Assembly (NCBI RefSeq): GCF_934747485.1
Contig: NZ_CAKVGN010000002.1
Location: 1 to 64,000 of the forward strand
DNA length: 64,000 nt
Origin: an uncultured Brachyspira sp.
Lineage (GTDB): Bacteria > Spirochaetota > Brachyspiria > Brachyspirales > Brachyspiraceae
Reading direction: 5' to 3'
Position 1 is the stretch's first letter. Each line of letters opens with the position of its first letter. Positions 34,478-42,945 of this stretch are shown piece after piece. The position numbers were made by a program, and so were the translations under genes. The notes under the pieces are model-generated. The model saw only the letters and a program-made list of their open reading frames with translations. It had not been told where the DNA came from and searched no databases.

Positions 34478-34678
34478 TAGATTTGTTTCAAAACTTATTA
34501 ATATTGATTAGTAAAAAAATTAAATTTTTATATAAATAATATTTGATATATATTAGTATTAAAAAATGCAGTCCTTTTGCTTCTTTGGGTCACCAAAAGA
34601 AGTGGGGTGCGGGGCAAAGCCCCGTTATAAAATTTAAATACTATAATTATTACCAATATCTTTATATGAAACAAGTAC
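34478..34678 (+). repeat. Family I repeat copy E, with degenerate MITE-like ends
   Basis: The ends TAGATTTGTTTCAAAAC (34478-34494) and ATATGAAACAAGTACA (34664-34679 region) match the ends of copy C imperfectly. Inside are module 2, CTTCTTTGG/CCAAAAGAAG (34580-34602), and CGGGGC/GCCCCG (34610-34624). The remaining gap from 34680 to 34907 has no ORF or clear structure. Confidence 0.75.
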
Positions 34679-34907
34679 ATTTTTTAAAAATTAATTTCTA
34701 ATAATCATATTTCGCTCCTTTAAAAAAATTTTTATTTAAAATAAATTTAGTCTAAGCTTATATCAGCTATAAACTAAACAATTTTTATCCTGGCTTAAAA
34801 GATAGATATTCAAGCAGTCTGTAATTTTTTATAATGACTTTTAGGTTTAATAGTGCTTATATTAGATGTTATAGGCTTAAATACCCATAACACCAATTTG
34901 TTTTTAA

Positions 34908-36590
34908 TTATTTTAATACAGCACCAGTATTAGCAGACTGAACAAGTTTTCTATATCTTCCAAGCCAGCCTCTAATTTCCTCTAAAGGTTTAATAGGAAT
35001 CTCTTTTCTTCTTTTTTCCATTTCTTCATCAGAGATTTCTAAATTGATTTTATGATTAGGAATGTCTATGCTTATTATGTCATTTTCTTTTATGAAAGCT
35101 ATTTCACCTCCGCTTGCAGCTTCCGGTGAAACGTGTCCTATAGAAGCACCTCTTGAAGCACCAGAAAATCTTCCGTCAGTTATTAATGCAACATCTTTGT
35201 CAAGTTTCATACCAGCAAGTGCAGAAGTAGGGTTTAACATCTCACGCATACCTGGTCCGCCCTTAGGTCCTTCATATCTTATAACTACAACATCGCCTTT
35301 GTTTATTTTACCTGCATATATAGCAGCTATTGCTGATTCTTCACTGTCAAACACCCTTGCAGGTCCTTTATGTACAAGCATCTCATCAGCAACAGCAGAA
35401 CGCTTAACAACACAGCCGTCTTTTGCTATATTTCCCCAAAGTATTGCTATACCACCTGTTTTACTGTAAGGGTTTTCTATATTTCTTAAAACATTATTAT
35501 TTTTATTAACAGCATCTTTTATGTTTTCAGCTATTGTTTTACCTGTAGCAGTGAGAAGAGAAGTATTTATAAATCCGCCTTTATCAAGCTCTTTCATTAC
35601 AGCAGGTATTCCTCCGGCTTTATATAAATCTTCTATATAGTTATGCCCTGCAGGTGCTAAGTGGCAGAGATTAGGAGTGCGGTCGCTTACCTCATTTATT
35701 ATTTTTAAATCTAATTCTATTCCTGCCTCATTAGCTATAGCAAGTAAGTGAAGTACACTATTTGTAGAACAGCCTAATGCCATATCAACTGCAAGTGCAT
35801 TTTTGAAAGATTCTTCAGTTATTATATCTAATGGTTTTATGTCTTTTTTTAATAATTCCATAACCTGCATACCAGCTTTTTTAGCAAGCAAAGTTCTTGC
35901 AGAATAAACAGCAGGTATTGTTCCGTTTCCCGGAAGTGCTATACCTAAAGCCTCAGAAAGACAATTCATGCTATTAGCAGTATACATACCAGCACAAGAA
36001 CCGCAGCTTGGGCATGTATGCTGAGCATATTCTTCTAATTCTGCATCATTTATAAGATTAGCCTTTTTTGCTCCAACAGCTTCAAATATATTTGATAAAC
36101 TAACTTTACTGTCTCCATGTTCTCCCGGAAGCATAGCTCCTCCGCTTATAACTATTCCAGGTATATTCATTCTCAAAAGTCCCATTATCATACCCGGAAC
36201 TATTTTGTCGCAGTTAGGAACAAGCACAACTCCGTCTAATCCATGTGCTATAACCATACTCTCAACAGAATCAGCTATTAATTCCCTTGAAGGAAGTGAA
36301 TATTTCATTCCCAAATGCCCCATAGCTATTCCGTCACATACACCTATTGCAGGTATAAGTATAGGAGTTCCTCCCCCTATTAAAACACCAGCCTTAACAG
36401 CCTGAGAGAGTTTATCAAGATGTATATGTCCGGGTACAATTTCACTATATGCAGAAATAATTCCAATCAGAGGTCTTTTTAATTCTTCATCAGTATAACC
36501 CATAGAGTAGAATAATGATCTGTTCGGTGCTCTTTCATCACCCTTTAATACTCTGTCGCTTCTTAAAGAACTATTTTCTCTGAAACTCAT
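34908..36590 (-). CDS. ilvD: Dihydroxy-acid dehydratase
   Basis: A 560-residue iron-sulphur dehydratase making the 2-oxo acids for valine, leucine and isoleucine (and pantothenate). Cluster and Mg-binding motifs are [32 protein letters not shown] and the MGGSTN-like [14 protein letters not shown]. The C-terminal swivelling domain has the [11 protein letters not shown] and [11 protein letters not shown] motifs, the latter with the active-site Ser. Length is normal. No other ilv or leu gene is adjacent. An inverted repeat lies upstream at 36638-36655. Confidence 0.97.
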   Translation of the reverse strand: MSFRENSSLRSDRVLKGDERAPNRSLFYSMGYTDEELKRPLIGIISAYSEIVPGHIHLDKLSQAVKAGVLIGGGTPILIPAIGVCDGIAMGHLGMKYSLPSRELIADSVESMVIAHGLDGVVLVPNCDKIVPGMIMGLLRMNIPGIVISGGAMLPGEHGDSKVSLSNIFEAVGAKKANLINDAELEEYAQHTCPSCGSCAGMYTANSMNCLSEALGIALPGNGTIPAVYSARTLLAKKAGMQVMELLKKDIKPLDIITEESFKNALAVDMALGCSTNSVLHLLAIANEAGIELDLKIINEVSDRTPNLCHLAPAGHNYIEDLYKAGGIPAVMKELDKGGFINTSLLTATGKTIAENIKDAVNKNNNVLRNIENPYSKTGGIAILWGNIAKDGCVVKRSAVADEMLVHKGPARVFDSEESAIAAIYAGKINKGDVVVIRYEGPKGGPGMREMLNPTSALAGMKLDKDVALITDGRFSGASRGASIGHVSPEAASGGEIAFIKENDIISIDIPNHKINLEISDEEMEKRRKEIPIKPLEEIRGWLGRYRKLVQSANTGAVLK

Positions 36591-36637
36591 AATTATTTCT
36601 CCATCTAATAAAATTGTTTTTAAAAAATATACGTATA

Positions 36638-36655
36638 CATTCTATTAGTAGAATG
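36638..36655. promoter_or_regulatory. Inverted repeat upstream of ilvD
   Basis: CATTCTA (36638-36644), spacer TTAG, TAGAATG (36649-36655), 48 bp upstream of the ilvD start, in the divergent gap shared with the ferritin gene. A candidate operator; the ATTCTA and TAGAAT halves recall PerR-type half sites but in the opposite arrangement. Confidence 0.4.
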
Positions 36656-36745
36656 ATAAAAAATCAAGTGGTTTTTTATATTTTATTTGCAAAAAAGTAA
36701 ATTACATATTTTTATAATTATTATATTTTTTATAATAGGAAATAC

Positions 36746-36774
36746 TTGCAAAAAATGTTAGATTAATCTAAAAT
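36746..36774 (+). promoter_or_regulatory. Ferritin promoter with a PerR/Fur-like palindrome
   Basis: TTGCAA (36746-36751), a 17-bp spacer and TAAAAT (36769-36774). TTAGATTAATCTAA (36758-36771), a perfect 14-bp palindrome, covers the spacer and the start of the -10 box. It is close to the PerR box TTAGAAT-N-ATTCTAA, differing in the centre. Binding there would block transcription. Confidence 0.5.
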
Positions 36775-36807
36775 AATATTAATAATTTCTAACAAAAGGA
36801 GGCTATT

Positions 36808-37323
36808 ATGCCTATAATCAAAGAAGAAACCGTAAAATTGTTAAATGACCATCTAAACGAGGAGCATTATTCAGCAAATCTTTATTTCAACATGGCTGGT
36901 TGGTGCGAGAAACAAGGATTAAAAGGATGCAGCAGCTTCCTATATAATCACTCAGCAGAAGAGCATACACATTTAGAGAAGTTTAGAGAGTATATCAACA
37001 AAGCTGGAGGGCAAGCTATAATGGGAGAGATGAAAGCCCCTGAATGTAATTTTAATTCTGTTGCAGAGTTGTTTGAAAAAGTAATTAAGCATGAAGAGTA
37101 TATTACTAATTGTATTAACAAATTAGTTGGTAAGGCAATGGACGATAAAGATTATGTTACATTAAAGTTTTTGGAATGGTTTGTTGAGGAACAGCTTGAG
37201 GAAGAGGAATTATTTAATGACATTATTAAAAGAATAAAGATTTTAGGTAATTTGGAGGGCAGAAATCTGCATACTTTTGATAAGTTCGTAGGGAATTTAG
37301 ATAAAGAAGAACATAATTCATAA
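36808..37323 (+). CDS. ftnA: Ferritin (non-haem)
   Basis: A 171-residue four-helix ferritin storing iron in a 24-subunit cage. Ferroxidase ligands are visible: Glu in LNEEHYSANLY (helix A), the SAEEHTHLEKF pair (Glu and His, helix B), Glu in KVIKHEEYI (helix C) and EEQLEEEELF (helix D). No haem-binding Met as in bacterioferritin stands out. Length is typical of FtnA. It has a strong AAAGGAGG ribosome-binding site and its own promoter with a likely metal- or peroxide-responsive operator. A terminator follows. Confidence 0.94.
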   Translation: MPIIKEETVKLLNDHLNEEHYSANLYFNMAGWCEKQGLKGCSSFLYNHSAEEHTHLEKFREYINKAGGQAIMGEMKAPECNFNSVAELFEKVIKHEEYITNCINKLVGKAMDDKDYVTLKFLEWFVEEQLEEEELFNDIIKRIKILGNLEGRNLHTFDKFVGNLDKEEHNS

Positions 37324-37350
37324 AATATATTTATAATTTTATAAGTGTTG

Positions 37351-37388
37351 AGAGCGGTTGTTGTTAAAAAATAATAGCTGCTCTTTTT
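37351..37388 (+). terminator. Ferritin gene terminator
   Basis: AGAGCGGTTGTTGTTA pairs, with G-U pairs, to TAATAGCTGCTCT, then eight T. It starts 27 bp after the ferritin stop codon. Confidence 0.7.
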
Positions 37389-37467
37389 TTAAAATCAAAA
37401 ATACATTTATTAAATAAAAATAATTATTGGTTATTGCAAAAAAAATTATTTATTATATCATAAACAT

Positions 37468-38007
37468 ATGTCAAAAGATATTGCTGTACTTTATAAAAGT
37501 AAATATGGTTCTTCCAAAACATATTCTAAATGGATTTCAGATAAATTGCATGCTGATATATTTGAAATTGGGCATGTTTCTTTAAATACTTTAAATGATT
37601 ATAAGAAAATAATATTTGTAAGTGCATTATATGCTGGTAAATTATCTGCTATTAAAACTATTAGAAAGCTTTATAATAGTTTACATAATAATAAAAAAAT
37701 ATATTGTGTTGTTATAGGTATAGGCGACCCTAATGACAAAGATATATATAATGCTTCATTAGATAAGAATTTTAAACCTAATGAAAAAGAAAATATAAAG
37801 TTTTATTTTTTAAGAGGATGCATAGACTTTGATAAATTAAAAATTCACCACGCTTTAATGATGCATATGTTAAAAACTATAATATCAAGCAAAGCAGTAA
37901 AAACAGAAGATGAAGAGATGCTTTTAAAAAACTACGGCAAAAAAATAGACTTTCTCAATAAAACTTCAATAGAAAATATAGTATCCGATATAAAAAAAGA
38001 ACAATAA
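37468..38007 (+). CDS. Flavodoxin-domain protein
   Basis: A 179-residue protein with the flavodoxin fold of the HemG/Flavodoxin_5 kind. The FMN phosphate loop is YKSKYGSSKTYSKWI (residues 9-23), followed by the KKIIFVSALYAGKLS strand and loop and by VIGIGDPNDKD. It probably carries electrons or acts on a quinone or porphyrin-like substrate; a true protoporphyrinogen oxidase role is doubtful because no haem genes are near. It has a weak ribosome-binding site. Placed between the ferritin terminator and a long gap, it is transcribed alone. Confidence 0.8.
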   Translation: MSKDIAVLYKSKYGSSKTYSKWISDKLHADIFEIGHVSLNTLNDYKKIIFVSALYAGKLSAIKTIRKLYNSLHNNKKIYCVVIGIGDPNDKDIYNASLDKNFKPNEKENIKFYFLRGCIDFDKLKIHHALMMHMLKTIISSKAVKTEDEEMLLKNYGKKIDFLNKTSIENIVSDIKKEQ

Positions 38008-38495
38008 TTTATATAAAAAATAAACTTTTTTGCTTATGTTTTTATTCCATAATTAATTTTATTAACTATATAATCTAAAAAATACCATACTAAAAATATA
38101 ATGCCATTTTTTAATTCATATTAAATTAATATTATTTTGTTTTTTATATTTAATAAATTAATCTTTTATACCAATATAAAAATTACAAGTTGTTTTACTT
38201 TGTATTTAATTAAAACCGTAAAATATAACAATAAACAATATAATAAAATCAAAATTATTCACATAAAACAACAAAATAATTATTGTTTTTAAGTAAAAAT
38301 ATCAAAACATCATAATATTTTACACTACATTTTATACAAATAATAAAAAAACTATGAAAAATCACTAAAAAAAGCATTCTATATACGCATTTTTATAAAA
38401 AAACGCTTGTATTTTTATAATTTTATATTATTATTTGTATATAAGCAAAATAATTAAAAACGCTTATAAAGATTCTTTTTATAAGGAGATAAAAA
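38008..38495 (+). other. 488-bp intergenic region before the CrtI-like gene
   Basis: Extremely AT-rich, without ORFs. AAACGCTTGTA (about 38401) and AAACGCTTATA (about 38458) are near-identical direct repeats about 57 bp apart. Between them a weak promoter (TTGTAT, 16 bp, TATTAT) can be drawn. The gap ends in an ATAAGGAG ribosome-binding site for 38496. I see nothing else. Confidence 0.35.
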
Positions 38496-40127
38496 ATGGA
38501 AAATAACAATAAATATGATATAGTAATTATAGGTTCTGGTTTAGGAGGATTAACTTCAGGTGCCTATTTAGCAAAACAAGGAAAGAAAGTATTAGTTTTA
38601 GAAAGTCATAATATAGTAGGCGGTTGTGCTACAGTATATAAAAGAAAAAATGTTAAGTTTGAAGTTGGGCTTCATGAGATGGATATGGCTAAGAAAAACA
38701 GAGATATGAAGCATGTAATATTTAAAAAGCTTGGACTTTATGACAGAATCAATTTAGTAAAACTTCCTCAAACTTGGAGAATAAAAACAGAAGATACTGA
38801 TTTAGTGATACCAGAGGGTTATGAGAATGTTATAGACACTTTAGAAAAAGAGTTCCCAGAAGAAAAGCAAGGCATAAGAAAATATTTCGCCGGACTTTCA
38901 AGAATGATGTATATGATAAGAAGAGTACCTTACGATTTGAAATTTTTTGATTTCTTCTTCTACCCTATAACAACATTCCCTATGAACTTGTATCATTTAT
39001 TTACGCAAAAGAAATTAGGTAATGTATTAGATTCTATAATAAAAAGTGATAAATTAAAAAGAATATTAAACATCAATATCACTTATTATCATGATAACCC
39101 ATATGAGTTTAGCTGGTATTATCATGCTTGTGCTCAGGGAGCTTATTATAATTCTGCTTATTTTATTAAAGGAGGAAGTCAGAACCTATCAAATGCTTTA
39201 GCGGATATAATAAGAGAGAATGGCGGAGAGGTAAGAGTTTCTTCTGAGGTAAAAAAGATAAATGTAAAAGGCAATATTGCTGAGGGAGTAACTTATTTTG
39301 ATAAGAGAGCAAAAGAGGAAGTAACAGTTTATGGCGATTATATAATAGCAAATGCTGCTCCTAAAGTGGTTTATGATGAATTACTTCCAAAAGGATATGA
39401 AGACAAAAGAATAAACAAACTTAAAAACTCTGTATCATTATACACAGTTTACATAATATTTAAGAAAAAGTTTTCAGAGCTATACCCTAATAATGCATAC
39501 TCTACGTTTATAAGTACAGAGAAAACATTGAACACTACATTCAAAGAAGATGCTAAAGGACAAAAAGATATACCAGTAGCCGACAGAAACTTTGTATTTG
39601 TAGATTATTCGGCAATAGACAGCGGGCTTGTGGAAGAAGGAGATGAGCGTTCATTTGCTGTACTAACAGGTCCTTCATTCTTAGATGAGTGGAAAGATTT
39701 AAGCGATGAGGAATATAAAGCTAAAAAGAAAGAGTTAGCAGAAAAATTGATAGAGAGAGCAGAGAAGCATTACCCTGGATTTAGAGAAAATATTGAATAT
39801 TATGAAGTAGCAACACCAAAAACAATAAAGAGATATATTAAAACTCCAGACGGTACTGCTTATGGTTTTGCTCAAGATGGATATTTGAAAAAAAGCCGCA
39901 GTGTGAGGGTTTCTCCTACTGTTAAAAATCTTCATTTTGCTAGTGCTTGGGGTTTCCCTGGCGGCGGATTTACTGGTGCTTTATTAAGTGGATATTTGGC
40001 AGCAAGAAACATATTGTTCCCTATAAAGGCTTATGTGGCTTTAAGATTACTCATTTGTATAGTATTCGGCACAGCACTTGGAACAATACATCATTGGCTA
40101 CCTGCGATAATTAATCTTTTTAAGTAA
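38496..40127 (+). CDS. CrtI/CrtISO/RetSat-like FAD-dependent oxidoreductase
   Basis: A 543-residue flavoprotein of the phytoene desaturase / carotene isomerase / retinol saturase group. The dinucleotide-binding motif IVIIGSGLGGLTSGAYLAKQ (residues 10-29) is followed by ESHNIVGGCATVY. The substrate-side region has FIKGGSQNLSNALADIIREN. The C-terminal FAD motif is LHFASAWGFPGGGFTGALLS, and a hydrophobic segment closes the protein (about 515-538), which could anchor it to the membrane. No carotenoid synthesis genes are nearby, so the substrate may be another polyunsaturated lipid. Two exported-protein genes follow on the same strand. Confidence 0.85.
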   Translation: MENNNKYDIVIIGSGLGGLTSGAYLAKQGKKVLVLESHNIVGGCATVYKRKNVKFEVGLHEMDMAKKNRDMKHVIFKKLGLYDRINLVKLPQTWRIKTEDTDLVIPEGYENVIDTLEKEFPEEKQGIRKYFAGLSRMMYMIRRVPYDLKFFDFFFYPITTFPMNLYHLFTQKKLGNVLDSIIKSDKLKRILNINITYYHDNPYEFSWYYHACAQGAYYNSAYFIKGGSQNLSNALADIIRENGGEVRVSSEVKKINVKGNIAEGVTYFDKRAKEEVTVYGDYIIANAAPKVVYDELLPKGYEDKRINKLKNSVSLYTVYIIFKKKFSELYPNNAYSTFISTEKTLNTTFKEDAKGQKDIPVADRNFVFVDYSAIDSGLVEEGDERSFAVLTGPSFLDEWKDLSDEEYKAKKKELAEKLIERAEKHYPGFRENIEYYEVATPKTIKRYIKTPDGTAYGFAQDGYLKKSRSVRVSPTVKNLHFASAWGFPGGGFTGALLSGYLAARNILFPIKAYVALRLLICIVFGTALGTIHHWLPAIINLFK

Positions 40128-40219
40128 TATAAATCTCAAATAAATATCTTGTTGGTATTAAAATAATACCAGCAAGATAATAAAGAACAAACTAAAAAAC
40201 AAATTTAAGGAGAGAAAAA

Positions 40220-40717
40220 ATGAAAATAATAATAAAAGTATTAGCTTTTACTATGTTGTTTAATATAATAGCTTTGGCACAAAACTCAGATGATATAGTT
40301 GGTTTATGGTATAGTCATGCTGATGCTAAAAATAGAATTGCCGTTATAGAGATATTCAAAGAAAATAATAAATATTACGCTTATTCATTTGCTTATACTA
40401 ATTCTAATGATGTTGTATATGATGTTAATAATCCAAAGAAAGAATTAAAAAATTTACCATTAAAAGGATTAGTATATTTATATGATTTAGAGTTTAAAAA
40501 TGGCGAATGGAAAAATGGTAAAATATACAATCCAGAGCAAGGAAAAGTGTATAATGCTAAAATAGATTTATCTAGTAATAAACAAGAGATAAAATTAAAA
40601 GCTAGTGTAGATGGTGCGGGGCTTTTTGGAAAAACACTTACTTGGAGAAAAGTACCTGCTAATGAAGTTTCTAAATATACGCCATTAAACAAAAATGAGT
40701 TAAGAAGGTTAAACTAA
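40220..40717 (+). CDS. Exported DUF2147 protein
   Basis: A 165-residue protein with a signal peptide (MKIIIKVLAFTMLFNIIALAQ). One DUF2147 domain follows: DIVGLWYSHADAKNRIAVIE, KYYAY, DVNNPKKELKNLPLKGLVYL, then GEWKNGKIYNPEQGKVYNAK and a final LFGKTLTWRKV. This lipocalin-like beta-barrel domain is common in periplasmic proteins of unknown function and may bind a lipid or hydrophobic ligand. It lies 92 bp after the CrtI-like gene and 44 bp before a probable outer-membrane protein gene, with AAGGAGAG as ribosome-binding site. Confidence 0.88.
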   Translation: MKIIIKVLAFTMLFNIIALAQNSDDIVGLWYSHADAKNRIAVIEIFKENNKYYAYSFAYTNSNDVVYDVNNPKKELKNLPLKGLVYLYDLEFKNGEWKNGKIYNPEQGKVYNAKIDLSSNKQEIKLKASVDGAGLFGKTLTWRKVPANEVSKYTPLNKNELRRLN

Positions 40718-40761
40718 GTATTACGAAAAAATATATTTTTATAGGTGATAAGGAGAGTTTT

Positions 40762-41667
40762 ATGAAAAAATTATTAATCATTATGCTTAGTTTAATTATA
40801 AGTTTGCCGTTAATAGCACAAGACAATGCAAAGCCTCAAAGAGATTTAACAGATACTTCTGATGAGGGCTGGTATTTTTCCAATCACTTTTTAGGGAGAT
40901 GGAATCACTTTGGGGCATTGTATCAAGGTCAGGTGTTTTATAAAAAAGCTTTATTTAGAGAAAGAAACAATTTCTTCTTTGCTGATTCTTACCTAATCGC
41001 CGGCATAGAACAAGAGTTCAGCAGCTTTTCAAGAACATCAGCTTATGTTGAGTTTCAGCCTCTAATAGCATTAAAGTTCTTATTTAAGTTTACATATGAG
41101 GCAGGTTTAGCAGATCCTGGAAGACCTACTTTGGTGGATAGTAATACAAAAGAGTTTAATCATGCACTTCCGCCTTTTACAGGTCTTAATCCAATGACTA
41201 AAAAACCTCAGTATGTAGGAGGAAATACAATATATTTTCAAATGGCTCCTACACTTACAATGGGTGGACCAGCAGGACCTGGTTTAATAGCTTTAATATA
41301 CACACCATATATAAGCTATATAAGAGCATTTGGAGTTGATAAAGATAATTTTGTATATTTGCCTAGAGAGGCTATAGTTGTAAAGGCTGAAGATTGGTAC
41401 TTTAATCATGATATAAAATTAGGCTATAGTATGAGAGAATGGGGTATGGCTTTTGCTATTAATACCACAATAGAGCATATGATTTCAAGTAAAGATTTGT
41501 TTAGAGTTGGCCTCTTTGCCGCTTACAGCTATAAGAAGCCTATAGAAAAAGTTCCAAGTCTTACCCCTTTTGTTAATGTAAAATTAGGTACTTGGCTTGT
41601 AGAAAAACATATACAATATAAGTTTGCCATTCAAATGGATATAGGGCTTGAATGGAAGTTCTTATAA
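40762..41667 (+). CDS. Probable outer-membrane beta-barrel protein
   Basis: A 301-residue protein with a signal peptide (MKKLLIIMLSLIISLPLIAQ). The rest is rich in aromatic residues and alternating strands (for example SAYVEFQPLIALKFLFKFTY, KLGYSMREWGMAFAINTTIE, LFRVGLFAAYSY), and the last strand ends in an aromatic-hydrophobic pattern, MDIGLEWKFL, as outer-membrane barrels do. I recognise no named family. It has a strong AAGGAGAG ribosome-binding site and probably belongs to one operon with the CrtI-like and DUF2147 genes. A terminator lies 43 bp downstream. Confidence 0.75.
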   Translation: MKKLLIIMLSLIISLPLIAQDNAKPQRDLTDTSDEGWYFSNHFLGRWNHFGALYQGQVFYKKALFRERNNFFFADSYLIAGIEQEFSSFSRTSAYVEFQPLIALKFLFKFTYEAGLADPGRPTLVDSNTKEFNHALPPFTGLNPMTKKPQYVGGNTIYFQMAPTLTMGGPAGPGLIALIYTPYISYIRAFGVDKDNFVYLPREAIVVKAEDWYFNHDIKLGYSMREWGMAFAINTTIEHMISSKDLFRVGLFAAYSYKKPIEKVPSLTPFVNVKLGTWLVEKHIQYKFAIQMDIGLEWKFL

Positions 41668-41710
41668 TAATAATTTAGACAACACGAAGAATATATAAAA
41701 ATACTTTTTG

Positions 41711-41739
41711 GGCTTGTAAAAAATATATTTTTACAGGCC
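41711..41739. terminator. Bidirectional hairpin terminator
   Basis: GGCTTGTAAAAA pairs with TTTTTACAGGCC around TATA, allowing one mismatch. It separates the convergent outer-membrane protein and OmpA-domain genes and touches the stop codon of the latter. Confidence 0.7.
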
Positions 41740-42944
41740 TATCTTAATTTTATTATAATATCTACTCTTCTATTTTTTTGTCTTCCATTTGGATTATCAT
41801 TTGAAGCTATGGGCTCTTTATCTCCGAAACCTCTATAAGATAATTTATCATGGTCAAGTTTTGGCAAAATATAATCTGCTACAGTTTTTGCTCTTTTTTC
41901 TGATAGGGCTTGATTGTAATTTGCTTCTCCTGTATTGTCAGTATGTCCTTCAACTATGATTTCTCTGTCTGGATAGGTTTCTTTAATTGCATTTATAATA
42001 CTGTCAACAGTGCTTTTAGCATCTTCTCTAAGCGTGTAAGAATCTGTATCAAATAAAATCTCTCCAAGCCTAATTACTAATCCTTCAAGAACAGTATCAA
42101 CTACAACATCATCATTAAGATTATCTTCTAATTTTTTTCTATTTAGTTCATTTTCTTCTTCTGTAATTGTGCTGTAAATTTTATAAGTGCTTATAATATT
42201 CATCTTGTACTGCAAGCTAAGATAAGATAAATTTTTACCATATCCAAATAATATCTGATATCTCTCACTTTGTGATACAGGTATATTTTTATTCATATCC
42301 CATAAAAAACTTCCATAATTAAAACCATATATTCTCTCAGGATATCCATTTCTGGAAAGCCCAGCCTGAAGTAAATCTTTATCAGTCATAATATGATATT
42401 GTATAACAGCAAGAGGCTCATTATTTTCATTTGTTTCAACATTGGCAAATAAATAATCAGCAGACAATGCCATATTAAGATTAGGAGCATTATTAACTTT
42501 TATTATCTCCATAGATTCACTATTCCAAGAATATGTAAGAGGTATTTCTTTATTTGGAAAAGTAGGAATATGCCTTACATTCGGCATAAAATAATTATAA
42601 GGCACTTCAAATTTACCATTAGTGTGTATTATAAAATCGCTTGAATATTCTTCTTCTAAATGAAAAACACTATTTCCGTCATAGAGTCTAAAAATTTTGA
42701 ATATACCGCTTACTCTATATCCGCCTTTAGGAGCTATTGCTATAACTGTTAAATCTACAATGTTTCTTTCTTTATAAGTTTTTTTTAGTAAACCATTCTC
42801 ATAATATTCTACGTCAGCAGTTTTTACAGATTCTATCCTCTCTCCCACTTTGAGATTCCAAAAGAATTTATGCGATATTGTTTGAGTATAAGAAATATTA
42901 AAAATAAATATTGTTAAAATTAATATAAATTTTATCTTACTCAT
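41739..42944 (-). CDS. OmpA-domain exported protein
   Basis: A 401-residue protein with a signal peptide (MSKIKFILILTIFIFNISYT). A beta-rich N-terminal domain (about 25-270) is followed by a C-terminal OmpA-like peptidoglycan-binding domain (about 290-401). Its motifs are EILFDTDSYTLREDAKSTVD, EGHTDNTGEANYNQALSEKR (diaminopimelate contact), LSYRGFGDKEPIA and NGRQKNRRVDI. It should link an envelope structure to the murein. It begins one base after the chemotaxis-receptor stop codon, so the two genes are translationally coupled. Confidence 0.9.
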   Translation of the reverse strand: MSKIKFILILTIFIFNISYTQTISHKFFWNLKVGERIESVKTADVEYYENGLLKKTYKERNIVDLTVIAIAPKGGYRVSGIFKIFRLYDGNSVFHLEEEYSSDFIIHTNGKFEVPYNYFMPNVRHIPTFPNKEIPLTYSWNSESMEIIKVNNAPNLNMALSADYLFANVETNENNEPLAVIQYHIMTDKDLLQAGLSRNGYPERIYGFNYGSFLWDMNKNIPVSQSERYQILFGYGKNLSYLSLQYKMNIISTYKIYSTITEEENELNRKKLEDNLNDDVVVDTVLEGLVIRLGEILFDTDSYTLREDAKSTVDSIINAIKETYPDREIIVEGHTDNTGEANYNQALSEKRAKTVADYILPKLDHDKLSYRGFGDKEPIASNDNPNGRQKNRRVDIIIKLR

Positions 42945-42945
42945 A

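Noticed and set aside
35062..35469. Long plus-strand frame inside ilvD
   Set aside because: Antisense shadow of a strongly conserved enzyme.
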